Shown here in pieces: positions 9,849 through 18,599 of a DNA stretch of 64,000 nucleotides. Below the pieces are notes generated by a model. The model was not told the DNA's origin, did no database searches, and saw nothing but the letters and a program-made list of their open reading frames with translations. The stretch spans positions 1-64,000 of the forward strand of contig NZ_JAKNYM010000002.1 in assembly GCF_022865105.1 (NCBI RefSeq), written 5' to 3'. The translations under genes and the position numbers were made by a program. Source of the DNA: Sphingomicrobium astaxanthinifaciens. Its GTDB lineage: Bacteria; Pseudomonadota; Alphaproteobacteria; Sphingomonadales; Sphingomonadaceae. Positions within the stretch are counted from its first letter, which is position 1. Each line of letters starts with the position of its first letter.

Positions 9849-10564
9849 GCGCGCGCCCCGCGAGCGGCGCCGCGATCGCGGCGCGCGGTATCGTCCGCGA
9901 TTTCGCCGCGGGCAGCCAGTCGATCCGCGTGCTTCACTGCATCGACCTCGATATCCGTCGCGGCGAGCTGACCTACCTAGTCGGCGAATCGGGATCGGGA
10001 AAGACCACGCTGATCTCGATCCTGTGCGGCATCCTGTGGCCAACCGAGGGCAGCGTGCGTGTGTTCGACACCGACCTCTATGCGCTGCCCGACCGCGCCC
10101 TCGTCGACTTCCGGCTGCACCACATCGGCTTCATCTTCCAGCAGTACAACCTCATCCCCGCGATCGACGCGGCGAGCAACGCCGCGGTGCCGCTGATCGC
10201 GCAGGGGCTGGCGCGCGGCGAGGCCCGCGCGCGCGCCATCGCGATGCTCGAGGACCTCAACATCGCCGACCAGGCCGACAAGCTGCCGCACCAGCTGTCG
10301 GGCGGGCAGCAGCAGCGGGTCGCGATCGCCCGCGCGCTCGTCCACCGCCCGCGCCTCGTGGTCTGCGACGAGCCCACCGCCGCGCTCGACGCGCGGTCGG
10401 GACGCCGGGTGATGGACCTGTTGCGCGCGGTCGCGGTCGCGCCCGATCGCGCCTGCATCATCGTCACCCACGACAATCGCGTCTTCGACCTTGCCGACCG
10501 CATCCTCGTCCTCGAAGACGGGTGCATCACCCATGACGGCACCGCGCTGCCGGAGGAGCATTGA
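9845..10564 (+). CDS. ABC exporter ATPase, DevA/MacB/LolD-like
   Basis: A 239-aa nucleotide-binding subunit energising a MacB-type exporter at the inner membrane. Walker A GESGSGKT, Q-loop IFQQYNLIP, signature LSGGQQQR, Walker B LVVCDEPTAALD and the H-loop VTHD are all intact. The start ATG overlaps the original permease stop (ATGA), and its own stop overlaps the next start (TTGA), so three genes were once translationally coupled. The partners on both sides are damaged, so this protein may now lack a transport complex. Confidence 0.85.
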   Translation: MSARPASGAAIAARGIVRDFAAGSQSIRVLHCIDLDIRRGELTYLVGESGSGKTTLISILCGILWPTEGSVRVFDTDLYALPDRALVDFRLHHIGFIFQQYNLIPAIDAASNAAVPLIAQGLARGEARARAIAMLEDLNIADQADKLPHQLSGGQQQRVAIARALVHRPRLVVCDEPTAALDARSGRRVMDLLRAVAVAPDRACIIVTHDNRVFDLADRILVLEDGCITHDGTALPEEH

Positions 10565-10782
10565 CGCGCATGGCCAGGCTGTCCCTTACCCGCCACCTCC
10601 TGCCGGGCATCGCGCTGCTCGGCATCGCCGTCGCGATCTATCTGATCGTCGCCCAGGCGCCCGACCGCTCGATGGACAAGAGCGACGAGACGCCCGCGCG
10701 CGCGACCGGCGCGCTCGCCGACGCGCCGCGGGTCGCTGACGCGGGCTGCGGACCCGGGTTGCTCGGGGGGAGGCGGGGCTAG
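10561..10782 (+). pseudogene. Truncated HlyD/DevB-like membrane fusion protein (N-terminal remnant)
   Basis: Starts at TTG 10561 overlapping the ATPase stop, or ATG 10570. It has a short basic N-terminus, one membrane anchor (LLPGIALLGIAVAIYLIVA) and QAPDRS, as in DevB-type adaptors, then runs only to residue 73 (GLLGGRRG) before a stop. Normal adaptors continue with about 300 residues of barrel-sandwich and coiled-coil domains, absent here because the convergent response regulator begins immediately. I infer deletion of the C-terminal part. A genuine small membrane protein cannot be excluded. Confidence 0.55.
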
Positions 10783-11147
10783 GCGCCCTCGATCGCGATG
10801 CGCAACTCGCTCTCGAGCAGCGCGGGGGTGCAGGGCTTGCTGCAAAAGCGCGCCTCGGGGAAGCGTTCCTGCAGCTGCGCCGGTTCGGCATGGCCCGAGT
10901 GGAAGACGATCGGCACCCCCTCGGCCTTGAGCTGCTCGGCCACCGGGAAGACGTCCTCGCCGTCGAGCTGGACATCGAGGATCGCCGCGTCGGGGTGCGC
11001 GGTGGCGATGGTCGCGAGGCTGTCGGCGACATTCTCGTGCGGGCCGATCACCTCGTAGCCGGCATCCTCGAGGGTATGCTGGAGATCGAGCGCGATCAGG
11101 ATCTCATCCTCTACGACGAGGACCCGGTAGGGGGTTCGGCTCGACAA
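10779..11147 (-). CDS. Single-domain response regulator (receiver only)
   Basis: A 122-aa CheY-like receiver from TTG at 11147. Acidic pocket VVEDE near residues 11-15, phospho-acceptor Asp58 in AILDVQL, switch Ser84 in FHSGHAEP, and Lys104 in FCSKP. There is no output domain. It overlaps the 3' end of the HWE kinase gene by 37 nt, so it is probably that kinase's partner. In this position such receivers usually act as phosphate sinks or shuttle regulators; which one is not visible here. Confidence 0.85.
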   Translation of the reverse strand: MSSRTPYRVLVVEDEILIALDLQHTLEDAGYEVIGPHENVADSLATIATAHPDAAILDVQLDGEDVFPVAEQLKAEGVPIVFHSGHAEPAQLQERFPEARFCSKPCTPALLESELRIAIEGA

Positions 11148-14100
11148 TTGGCTGGAAGGTTCAACGTTAATGTGAACGCCCTCTCGCTACTGGCTTGTTC
11201 GACGCTGGCCTCGAGTTGTCGGGCCGAGACCTCGACCAATGTGGTTCCAAACCCGCTATGCTCCTCGACGTTCCGTGGCGCGCTCAGCTTTTCCTCCCAC
11301 GACAGCGCGACCGCGCCGTCGGCGGCGTCCTGCCAGCGGATCTCCAGCTGCGCCTCGGGGTCGCCGAGCGCGCCATATTTGACCGAGTTGGTGGCCCATT
11401 CGTGGAGCAGGAGCGCCAGCCCCGAGACCGCATTCTGGCGGATCGCCACCGGCGCGCCCGCGATCTCGAGCCCGTCGTGATCGGCAAAGGGGGCGAGCGC
11501 GGCGCGGACGAGCTCGCCAAGCTCGCTGCCCTCGATCCCGCTGGCGTTGGTCAGCGAATGCGCGCGGCCCAGCGCGGCGATCCGCTCGCGCAGCGTGCGC
11601 GCCATGTCGGTAACGCTGTCGTTGGAGCGCGCGGCGAGGCTGATCATCCCGCCGATCACCGCGAACAGGTTCTTCACCCGGTGGTTCATCTCGCGCAGCA
11701 GGAGCTCGCGCATGGCGATCCCCTCGGCTTCGCTGGTGACGTCGAAATAGACCCCCACGAGGCGTTGCGGGGCGCTGCCCTCGACGAGCCGCCCGAGCCC
11801 GCGCAGCGTGCGCTCGGTCCCGTCCGCCTCGCGCACGCGGAAGGTGGCCTGGTAATCGGCCTGCCCGCTCATCGCGCGGCGCAGCGCCGCCTCGACCCGG
11901 TCGCGGTCGTCGGGATGGATCGCGGCGATCAGCTCGTCGATCGGGTGCTGGTCCGCGGGGTCGAGCCCGAACATCCCCTCGACCGCCTCGTCAAGCACGG
12001 TCGCCCCTTCCTCGACCAGATATTCCCACACCCCGATCCCCGACACCTCGAGCGCGAGCTTGAGGCGTTCGCGTTCCTGCGCCAGCTCGGTCTCGAGCGC
12101 CTTGGCCTCGGTGATGTCGGTGAAGACGAGCGTGGCCCCCGACACGCTGCCGTCGAGCACGCGGTAGGGCATCACGCGCAACAGGAAGCAGCGTCCGTCG
12201 CGGGTCGCGATCTGGCGTTCGATGGGGCCATGGCCGTGCACGACCGAACGGGCATCGTCGAGATAGCGGTCGTCCTCCAGCTCGGAGGTCATGTCCTCGA
12301 GCCGCCGCCCGCGGTCGGCGGGCTTGAGGGGGAACAGCTGTTGGGCGGCCTCGGTATAGCTGCGGATGTTGAGGTTGCCGTCGAGGACGACCACCGCGAG
12401 CTGGGTCGATTCGAAGAAGTTGCGCAGGTCGGCGTTGGCCACCGTGAGCTGGTCGACCTTCGACTTCAGCTCGTCGTTGACGGTGGTGAGCTCCTCGTTG
12501 GTCGACTGGAGCTCCTCGTTCATGCTCATCATCTCCTCGTTCGAGGACTTGAGCTCTTCGTTGACCGTCTCGAGTTCCTCGACGGTGCAGCGCAGGCGGT
12601 GACGCGCCAGCCGCAGCTCGTCCTCGAGGATCTGAACCTGCCCGTCGTTGGGGCCCAGTTCGACGAGGTCCTCGTCGAGTTCGGCGCGAAATTCGGCGGT
12701 CTCGCGGAACACCACGAGCAGGTTGCCGTCGGGCAGCGGGTCGGCGATCACGTTGATGCGCTGCGACCCGAACTCGCTGCGCACCTCGACCTCGCGCGCC
12801 ACGATCCGGCTGCGCTCCTCGCGCACCTCGCACAGCAGCGGCACGAGGGTCTCGCGCAGGCCCGGGCGGGCGAGCGAGGTCGCGCTCACATCCCCCGTCG
12901 GGCTGTTGGGAAATTCGAAATAGCGCGACAGCCGGCCATAGCTGCTCTGGATCCGCCCGTCCTCGTGGAGCACCATCGCGGCGGGCGCGTAGCGATCGAC
13001 CAGCCGCTTGAGCGCGGCATCGTCTTCCCAGCCGCGGTCGGGGCGCAGGCGGCGCGCGCGGCGGGCCTGCCGGGTCGCGCGCGTCTCGCTGCCGACCGTG
13101 AGGTGGGTGGGGTAGACGCCGCGCCCGCCCTTGCGCCGGAACAGCCGCGCCTTCTGGTCGACCGGCTGGAAAAGGTCGTCGAACCGCCCGATCGTCTCCG
13201 AGGGACCGAGCATGAGATAGCCACCGGGCACGATCGCGTAGTGGAGCAGCGGGATGACCGCCTGCTGGAGACGGTCGCCGAAATAGATCAGCAGGTTGCG
13301 ACAGCTGACGAGGTCGAGCTTGGAGAAGGGCGCGTCCTTGATGATGCTGTGGTTGGAAAAGCGCACCATGTCGCGGATCCGCGGGCTGACCGTGACATGG
13401 TCGCCGTGGCTGATCGTGTAGCGTTCGCGCAACGGCTCGGGCAGGTCGACCAGCGCGGCGGGGGCATAGCGCGCCTGGCGCCCGATCTCGAGCATCGCCT
13501 CGTCGATGTCGGTGGCGAAGATCTGGACGCTGGCGCCGACCTGCTGCGCCTCGAGCTCGGCGGCGATGAGCATCGCGATGGTATAGGCTTCCTCGCCCGA
13601 CGAGCAGCCGGGCACCCAGACCCTGATCTCCTGCTCGCGCCCGCGCCCCTTGACCAGCGGGCCGATGACCCGCTCGCGCAGCGCGTCGAAATGCTCGCTG
13701 TCGCGATAGAATTTGGTGACGTTGATGAGCAGGTCGCGAAACAGCGTCTCGCACTCGTCGCGGTCCTGCGACAGGAGGTCGACATAGTCGCGCGCGCGCT
13801 CGATCCCCAGGACCTGCAGCCGGCGCGCGATGCGGCGCTCGAGCGTCGAGCGCTTGTAGCCCGCGAAATCGTGGCCGACGGCCTGCTGCAGCGTGTCGCA
13901 CAGATTGTCGATCTCGGCGACGATCTCGCTCGCGCCCTCGTCATAGACGCTCGACCCGCGCAGCCGCTGGAAATAGGCGACGACCTCCTCGACGATGTCG
14001 CTCGGTTCGTGGACGAAATCGACCATCCCGGTGCCGACCGCCGAGAGCGGCATGCCGTCGTAGCGCGCGCTGGTCGGTTCCTGCGCGATCGCGAGCCCGC

Positions 14101-14575
14101 CATGTTCCTTGATCGCGCGCAGCCCGATCGCGCCGTCGCCCCCGGTGCCCGAGAGGATCACCCCGGCGGCGAACTGCTCGCACTCCTCGGCGAGCGAGAT
14201 GAGGAAATCGTCGATCGGGCGCCGCTGGCCGCGGGGCAGGTCGAACGGCTCGAGCTGCAACCGCCCGTCGCGCAGCGCCAGCCCCTTGCCGGGCGGGATG
14301 ATGTAGATATGGTCGGGCTGCGGCTCCTCGCCGCCGGCGACTTGCGCCACCGTCAGCGCGGTCTCGCGCGCGAGCAGCTGCGCCATCAGGCTCTCGTGAT
14401 CGGGGTCGAGATGCTGGACGATGACGAAGGCCATCCCGGTGCGCTGCTTGATCGGGCTGAACATCTCGCGCAGCGCCTCGAGCCCGCCCGCCGACGCGCC
14501 GACCCCGACGACGGGGATGGGGCGCTCGCTCGTGTCGGCCTCGGTCGGATCGGCGGCTGGAGATCGGTCTGCCAT
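11111..14575 (-). CDS. CheB-CheR-PAS-HWE hybrid sensor histidine kinase
   Basis: An 1154-aa cytoplasmic multidomain protein. Residues 18-205 are a CheB methylesterase domain (GVGASAGGLEAL with catalytic Ser28, GTGGDGAIGLRA). About 215-490 is a CheR methyltransferase (RRLQVLG, VWVPGCSSGEEAYT). Then a long coiled coil rich in NEEL repeats (about 640-690), a PAS domain (FFESTQLAVVVLDG) and a second PAS (GIGVWEYLVEEG). The C-terminus is an HWE kinase with phospho-acceptor His965 (REMNHRVKNLF), N-box WATNSVKYGALG, the WEE element and GFGTTLVEV. No transmembrane segments. It lies between the LOV gene and the receiver gene, suggesting one pathway. The CheB/CheR domains may serve sensing rather than receptor methylation. 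Confidence 0.9.
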   Translation of the reverse strand: MADRSPAADPTEADTSERPIPVVGVGASAGGLEALREMFSPIKQRTGMAFVIVQHLDPDHESLMAQLLARETALTVAQVAGGEEPQPDHIYIIPPGKGLALRDGRLQLEPFDLPRGQRRPIDDFLISLAEECEQFAAGVILSGTGGDGAIGLRAIKEHGGLAIAQEPTSARYDGMPLSAVGTGMVDFVHEPSDIVEEVVAYFQRLRGSSVYDEGASEIVAEIDNLCDTLQQAVGHDFAGYKRSTLERRIARRLQVLGIERARDYVDLLSQDRDECETLFRDLLINVTKFYRDSEHFDALRERVIGPLVKGRGREQEIRVWVPGCSSGEEAYTIAMLIAAELEAQQVGASVQIFATDIDEAMLEIGRQARYAPAALVDLPEPLRERYTISHGDHVTVSPRIRDMVRFSNHSIIKDAPFSKLDLVSCRNLLIYFGDRLQQAVIPLLHYAIVPGGYLMLGPSETIGRFDDLFQPVDQKARLFRRKGGRGVYPTHLTVGSETRATRQARRARRLRPDRGWEDDAALKRLVDRYAPAAMVLHEDGRIQSSYGRLSRYFEFPNSPTGDVSATSLARPGLRETLVPLLCEVREERSRIVAREVEVRSEFGSQRINVIADPLPDGNLLVVFRETAEFRAELDEDLVELGPNDGQVQILEDELRLARHRLRCTVEELETVNEELKSSNEEMMSMNEELQSTNEELTTVNDELKSKVDQLTVANADLRNFFESTQLAVVVLDGNLNIRSYTEAAQQLFPLKPADRGRRLEDMTSELEDDRYLDDARSVVHGHGPIERQIATRDGRCFLLRVMPYRVLDGSVSGATLVFTDITEAKALETELAQERERLKLALEVSGIGVWEYLVEEGATVLDEAVEGMFGLDPADQHPIDELIAAIHPDDRDRVEAALRRAMSGQADYQATFRVREADGTERTLRGLGRLVEGSAPQRLVGVYFDVTSEAEGIAMRELLLREMNHRVKNLFAVIGGMISLAARSNDSVTDMARTLRERIAALGRAHSLTNASGIEGSELGELVRAALAPFADHDGLEIAGAPVAIRQNAVSGLALLLHEWATNSVKYGALGDPEAQLEIRWQDAADGAVALSWEEKLSAPRNVEEHSGFGTTLVEVSARQLEASVEQASSERAFTLTLNLPANCRAEPPTGSSS

Positions 14576-14676
14576 GCAAAACGGATAAGGTGCCCTATCG
14601 TAGCTGCCAAGTCTTCACGCGCCAGAGCGGACCAAAGACCGTGTCGCGGCCCGCGACGGCGGTGGTGGCCGGGGCG

Positions 14677-15252
14677 TCAGTAGAGCGTCGAGCCGTGGTC
14701 GAGCTGGGCGACGAGCATCTTGGCCTCGGCGATCGCGCTCGCCGTGTCGGCGAGCGCCGCCACGCTGCCGACCAGCTGCAGGCGATGCGGGTCGAGCGTC
14801 CCGCGGATCCGGTCGGCCGCAGTCCGATAGCGTCCGTCGTACCCGTCGGCCTCCTCGAGGCTCGCGGTGCCGATGTCGAACTGGCTGGCGAACAGGAAAC
14901 GCGGCGTCCCTCGGGCATCGCAGATGCGCGACAGCGTCAGCATGTTGACGAAGGGGGTGCCGTCGGCGCGGAAGTTGACGAGGTTGACCCGGCAGCTGCC
15001 GCGACCGGTGCCGGCGATGAACGCGCGCACCCTGCCGAGCCCCGGCTGGTCGCGCCGGTCGCGCTGGAGAAAGCGGCAGTTGCGCCCGATCACTTCCGCG
15101 CGCGGATAGCCGATCAGCCGGCAGAAGCGGTCGTTGGCGGCGACCAGCGGCTGGTCGTCGTTCGTGGTCGGGGCGAGGGTCAGCGCCAGCGTCGACTGTG
15201 CGATGAAGTCGGCGAGGCTGTTAGGCACGATGCTGGGGGTCGGTGCGCTCAT
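14677..15252 (-). CDS. Short LOV-domain protein (blue-light sensor)
   Basis: A 191-aa protein. I place the start at ATG 15252 because the longer frame upstream (to 15372) reads as low-quality sequence and crosses attL. The LOV core spans about residues 15-125 and carries GRNCRFLQ with adduct-forming Cys59, followed by PFVNMLTLSRI and LFASQFDIG. A helical C-terminal extension (HRLQLVGSVAALADTASAI) is the likely signal-output or dimer helix. There is no kinase domain. The neighbouring CheBR-HWE kinase, 101 bp downstream on the same strand, is the natural partner. FMN binding is expected for the family but not shown here. Confidence 0.85.
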   Translation of the reverse strand: MSAPTPSIVPNSLADFIAQSTLALTLAPTTNDDQPLVAANDRFCRLIGYPRAEVIGRNCRFLQRDRRDQPGLGRVRAFIAGTGRGSCRVNLVNFRADGTPFVNMLTLSRICDARGTPRFLFASQFDIGTASLEEADGYDGRYRTAADRIRGTLDPHRLQLVGSVAALADTASAIAEAKMLVAQLDHGSTLY

Positions 15253-15349
15253 CACCGAGCCAACCGCCGGCCCCCCATGCCAGTTGCACGCCCCCCGCCG
15301 GCGAACGGCGAATCGCGGTCGGGACGGCGCAGCATCGGGGGGAAGGAAA

Positions 15350-15363
15350 TGGCGGAGACGGAG
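15350..15363. repeat. attL, 14-bp copy of the tRNA-Ser 3' end
   Basis: TGGCGGAGACGGAG is identical to 27969-27982, the CCA end of tRNA-Ser. Left of it the DNA is GC-rich core; right of it the composition drops and the integrase begins 156 bp later. This is the expected pattern for integration into a tRNA 3' end. Confidence 0.8.
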
Positions 15364-15482
15364 TCCGCACAACTATTGTTCGCTAGGGTGCGTGGGCGCA
15401 CGAAAAATCCACGTAAAACTGGCATAACTTAGATTTCATGTCCGCTGACGTCCATTGACAGCCCTGCGAACTCAAGACAACT

Positions 15483-15503
15483 TGTGGGAACCATCGTGGG
15501 AAC
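15483..15503 (+). promoter_or_regulatory. Bipartite repeat TGTGGGAAC-N4-GTGGGAAC, copy 1
   Basis: Two GTGGGAAC half-sites 13 bp apart, just upstream of the integrase start. The same arrangement recurs at 20380-20400 (inverted) and 27893-27913. Position near both ends of the island suggests integrase arm-type binding sites. A TTGACA hexamer at 15455-15460 upstream could be a -35 element. Confidence 0.5.
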
Positions 15504-15519
15504 CACGGAAAGGGAAAGC

Positions 15520-16692
15520 ATGGCAGGCGGTTTGACAGCATTGAAGGCGAAGAGCCTCAAAAAGGCTGGACGATATACCGATGGCCGGGGGCTTATGCTC
15601 TACGTGAAGGCTAGTGGGTCCAAGAGTTGGGTGTTGCGCCTCACCATTGACGGAAAGAGGCGGGACATTGGTTTAGGTAGCTTCGATGATGTCTCTCTGG
15701 CGGATGCGCGCGCCAAGGCCGACGAGCTGAGATTGCTAGTAAAGTCTGGCGTTGATCCCACCCGCCTCGACGATCCTGGCAAGGCCGGGGCAGCAATGAC
15801 CTTCCGTGAAGCGGCCAAAGCCGTCCACGAGGAACGAAAGGACGGCTGGAAGAATCCAAAGCATGCTGCCCAGTGGCTCTCCTCACTCGAGGAATACGCA
15901 AACCCATACATCGGCGAAAAATTGGTAGCCGATATCGACGGCCCCTCAATTCGTGATTTGCTGGCCGAAATTTGGCTATCAAAGCCTGAGACCGCAAGGC
16001 GCGTTCGCCAGCGGATAGGCACGGTGCTCGATTGGGCATACGCTCGAGGCCTCAGGAACAGTGAGGCTCCTTTACGATCGATCAGTCGGGGACTGCCACG
16101 CCAGCCAAAAAAGGACAGCCATTTCGCTGCTCTGCCTTACGTCGAGCTTCCCACCCTGATCTGCCAACTTTCTGAGCGGAGCACCGTGGGTAGGCGCGCG
16201 CTGCAATTTTTGATTCTTACTGCTGCCCGCTCGGGTGAGGTTCGTGGGGCGACCTGGCGTGAAATCGACCTTGAGCGAGGCCAATGGAACATACCGGGTG
16301 ACAGGATGAAAATGGGCAAGGACCACAAGGTCCCGCTTACCCCTGCTTCTACGAAAATCCTCATCGAGATGGCTGAAGCGGGCACGCCAGCCGAAGGGAT
16401 CATTTTCCCTGGCCAAAGAGGTCGCCCCATGTCCGACATGACCTTGATGAAAGTTCTCAGGACCGCCCTACCCGGATCGCATACCGTCCACGGATTGCGC
16501 TCCTCGTTTCGGGACTGGGCCGCAGAGCAAACAGATTACCCGGGCGAAGTAGTGGAGGCGGCCCTGGCTCATGCTGTCCAAAACCGAGTAGAAGCCGCCT
16601 ATCGCCGGACAGATTTTTTCGACAAGCGAAAGAGGCTGATGGAGGAATGGGCGTCCTTCTTGTATCGTAGCGACTACAAGGCTGGCCCCTGA
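15520..16692 (+). CDS. int: P4-type tyrosine recombinase/integrase
   Basis: Catalyses site-specific integration and excision at tRNA-Ser. I choose ATG 15520 (390 aa), preceded by AGGGAAAG, over the in-frame GTG at 15484 that lies inside the arm-like repeat. The N-terminus is the DUF4102 arm-binding domain (GRYTDGRGLMLYVKASGSKS, GLGSFDDVSLADAR). A SAM-like core-binding domain follows at about 90-185. The catalytic domain has Arg in TAARSGEVRG, HGLRSSFRDW, LAHAVQNRVE and the nucleophile Tyr in EAAYRRTDFF. All key residues are present, so it is likely active. Confidence 0.93.
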   Translation: MAGGLTALKAKSLKKAGRYTDGRGLMLYVKASGSKSWVLRLTIDGKRRDIGLGSFDDVSLADARAKADELRLLVKSGVDPTRLDDPGKAGAAMTFREAAKAVHEERKDGWKNPKHAAQWLSSLEEYANPYIGEKLVADIDGPSIRDLLAEIWLSKPETARRVRQRIGTVLDWAYARGLRNSEAPLRSISRGLPRQPKKDSHFAALPYVELPTLICQLSERSTVGRRALQFLILTAARSGEVRGATWREIDLERGQWNIPGDRMKMGKDHKVPLTPASTKILIEMAEAGTPAEGIIFPGQRGRPMSDMTLMKVLRTALPGSHTVHGLRSSFRDWAAEQTDYPGEVVEAALAHAVQNRVEAAYRRTDFFDKRKRLMEEWASFLYRSDYKAGP

Positions 16693-16792
16693 CAAAAGTG
16701 CCAAAAGGCCGAACCGGCGAAGCTTTCCTTATAGGGTGCAACTCCTATGCTCGGAGGGAGGCATGGGAGCGAAGGCCTAAAGCGAGGAAGGC

Positions 16793-17374
16793 ATGGGATC
16801 GGATCGTAAGGAAGCCGCTTCAGAACGGCGCGCAAAAGAAGCGAAGAAGGCGTGAAAAGATCTTTTCTATGAAGCGAAGGCTCTTCGTCGCTCGTGGACC
16901 GACCATCCGGATCGAGACACCGTTCTTCGTGAGGGGGGAAACCGCGAGGAGCTCCTTGTGCACCTGGATGCCCAAGACCTGAAGCGCTTGGACGACGATG
17001 ACATCCTGCGGCTAGCTAAGTGGTCTATCGACATCGATGGACACATTCTGCCGCCGGAACTGATTGAGGAGGCGCTTGATCCTGTCGAGGGTCGGGAGGG
17101 GCCTGAGATGCCGTCGGAGCCCCCCTCCCCTGCACTTGCCCCCGAAAGCGCCAAGCCACAAAGCATCGCGCGTGGACGGCCTGCCAGAGGCTTCTGGGAC
17201 GACCTCATCATCGAGACTGCCTATGAAATTCACATGGGATCTTTGAAGCCGAGGAGCATCGCAGACATTGTCGGCTTCATGCAGGATTGGCTCATTTCCA
17301 ATGGCCACGATGCTGGGGACACGACGCTTAAGGAGCGCGCCCGTAAAATCTGGATCCGATTTATCGACGGATAG
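16793..17374 (+). CDS. Hypothetical island protein, functional part probably 16958-17374 (138 aa)
   Basis: I do not recognise this family. GTG at 16958 with GAGGAG ahead of it gives a 138-aa acidic protein (HLDAQDLKRLDDDDILRL, then a Pro-rich linker and GFWDDLIIETAYEIHMGSL, ending RARKIWIRFIDG). The second half resembles small helical DNA-binding or replication-accessory proteins of satellites, but this is only an impression. The same frame is protein-like upstream, from ATG 16793, interrupted by one TGA at 16853-16855. So the gene may have been 193 aa and lost its first part, or simply starts at the GTG. Confidence 0.55.
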
Positions 17375-17484
17375 ATTTTCCGACCTTTTCCGACTGTTAC
17401 CGGCGGCAGGTCCTTCGCTTACTCGCCACCCTTATCCGGCGTTCAAGGCAGCTCATTGGGAGTTGCCGACGCCGGAGAATACAA

Positions 17485-17658
17485 ATGTATCCCATTACCA
17501 TTTCGATCAACGATGCGGCTCAAGCGATGGGCATTGGTCGGACCAAACTCTACGAGCTGATCAACAAGGGCGATGTCACCGCCGTTAAGGTCGGGCGCCG
17601 AACCCTCATCAAAACCTCCAGCATCGAAGCCTTCGTTTCGAATTTGGAGGCCGCATAA
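17485..17658 (+). CDS. AlpA/excisionase-family HTH protein
   Basis: A 57-aa winged-helix protein: MYPITISINDAAQAMGIGRT, then KLYELINKGDVTAVKVGRRT and a helical end. This is the HTH_17/AlpA pattern of excisionases and satellite regulators. Its stop TAA overlaps the primase ATG by one base (TAATG), so it is probably co-translated with it. The likely job is controlling excision or the replication genes downstream, inferred from family and context. Confidence 0.85.
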   Translation: MYPITISINDAAQAMGIGRTKLYELINKGDVTAVKVGRRTLIKTSSIEAFVSNLEAA

Positions 17659-18599
17659 TGTCAGTCATTCGCGATGCAACGGCCCGAAAGCTCGAAACTC
17701 CGATCGCTCAAGTGATCGAACAGTATGTCCCCCTCAAAAAACAAGGCGATCACTACATGGGGCAGTGCCCGTTCCATACAGATCGAACGCCGAGTTTTAT
17801 GGTGCAGGATAATGTTGGGAATTGGGAAGCCGGGCATTTCCACTGCTTCGGATGCGAAGCTCACGGCGACGTCTACGATTTCCTAAAGCGCTACCACGGT
17901 ATCAGCTTCATCGATGCCCTTTATATGCTCGGCGCCGAACCGGAAGTTCCGATGCACGACCTCCCCCCAAAACCCTTCAGGGATGGAGACAAGCGAGCGG
18001 CGGTCGAGCGGATCTGGTCTCACTCATATTCCATAAAGGCCTGTTCTCCCGTGGGTGACTATCTCGCCAGCCGAGGCATCGCGGTCGAAGAGCTTTCTGG
18101 ATTGGAGAACCTCCGTGAGACGAAGCTGCCGTTTCGCGGAGATGGAAAAGAACATCCCGTTCTGATCGCGGGATTGCGCGACGGAAATGGTGATCTCACT
18201 GCAATTCAACGAACATTCTTGACGCCCGAAGGACAGAAGCTTGCCGGCCCGGAAAGTAAGCGCTCGCTTGGCACCGTGCGCGGCAGTGCAGTCAAAATCG
18301 GGGACAGCGTCGAGGAGTTGGTGATTTGCGAAGGCCTTGAGGACGCACTGACTTTGCGCCTTGCCAACCCAAGCGTCAGCGTTTGGGCGGCCGCGGGGGG
18401 AAACATGCTTTGCTCCCTGCCAATTCCGGACGAATGCACCCGCCTCACTATCGCACGGGACAATGACGAGGCTGGCAAATCCGCCGTCGAAGCGTCGGCT
18501 AAAATGTTCTGGCGTGAAGGACGGCAGATTAGCGTGATGGCGCCTTCCCCGGAGTTCAAAGACTTCAATGAGGAACTGCAGGCGAGTCTGGAGCTGTGA
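17658..18599 (+). CDS. CHC2 zinc-finger/TOPRIM primase
   Basis: A 313-aa DnaG-like primase of a satellite element. Residues 35-65 form the zinc finger CPFH and FHCFGCEAHG; HGDVYDFLKRYHGISFIDAL follows as in DnaG. The TOPRIM domain lies at about 215-285, with LVICEGLEDALT (catalytic Glu) and LTIARDNDEAG (acidic motif). There is no helicase domain, which the next gene may supply. The next gene starts within its last codons (GTGA overlap). Confidence 0.9.
   Translation: MSVIRDATARKLETPIAQVIEQYVPLKKQGDHYMGQCPFHTDRTPSFMVQDNVGNWEAGHFHCFGCEAHGDVYDFLKRYHGISFIDALYMLGAEPEVPMHDLPPKPFRDGDKRAAVERIWSHSYSIKACSPVGDYLASRGIAVEELSGLENLRETKLPFRGDGKEHPVLIAGLRDGNGDLTAIQRTFLTPEGQKLAGPESKRSLGTVRGSAVKIGDSVEELVICEGLEDALTLRLANPSVSVWAAAGGNMLCSLPIPDECTRLTIARDNDEAGKSAVEASAKMFWREGRQISVMAPSPEFKDFNEELQASLEL

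Noticed and set aside
8711-10564. A single 617-aa fusion of permease start and ABC ATPase
   Set aside because: The middle of that frame is out-of-frame Arg-rich sequence. The permease continues in another frame and the ATPase has its own ATGA-coupled start at 9845.
11195-14683. A 1162-codon plus-strand frame
   Set aside because: Antisense shadow of the CheB-CheR-HWE kinase, which has all catalytic motifs on the other strand.
16698-16982. A 94-codon frame after the integrase
   Set aside because: No ribosome site or family likeness; it overlaps a better frame that reads into the 138-aa protein.
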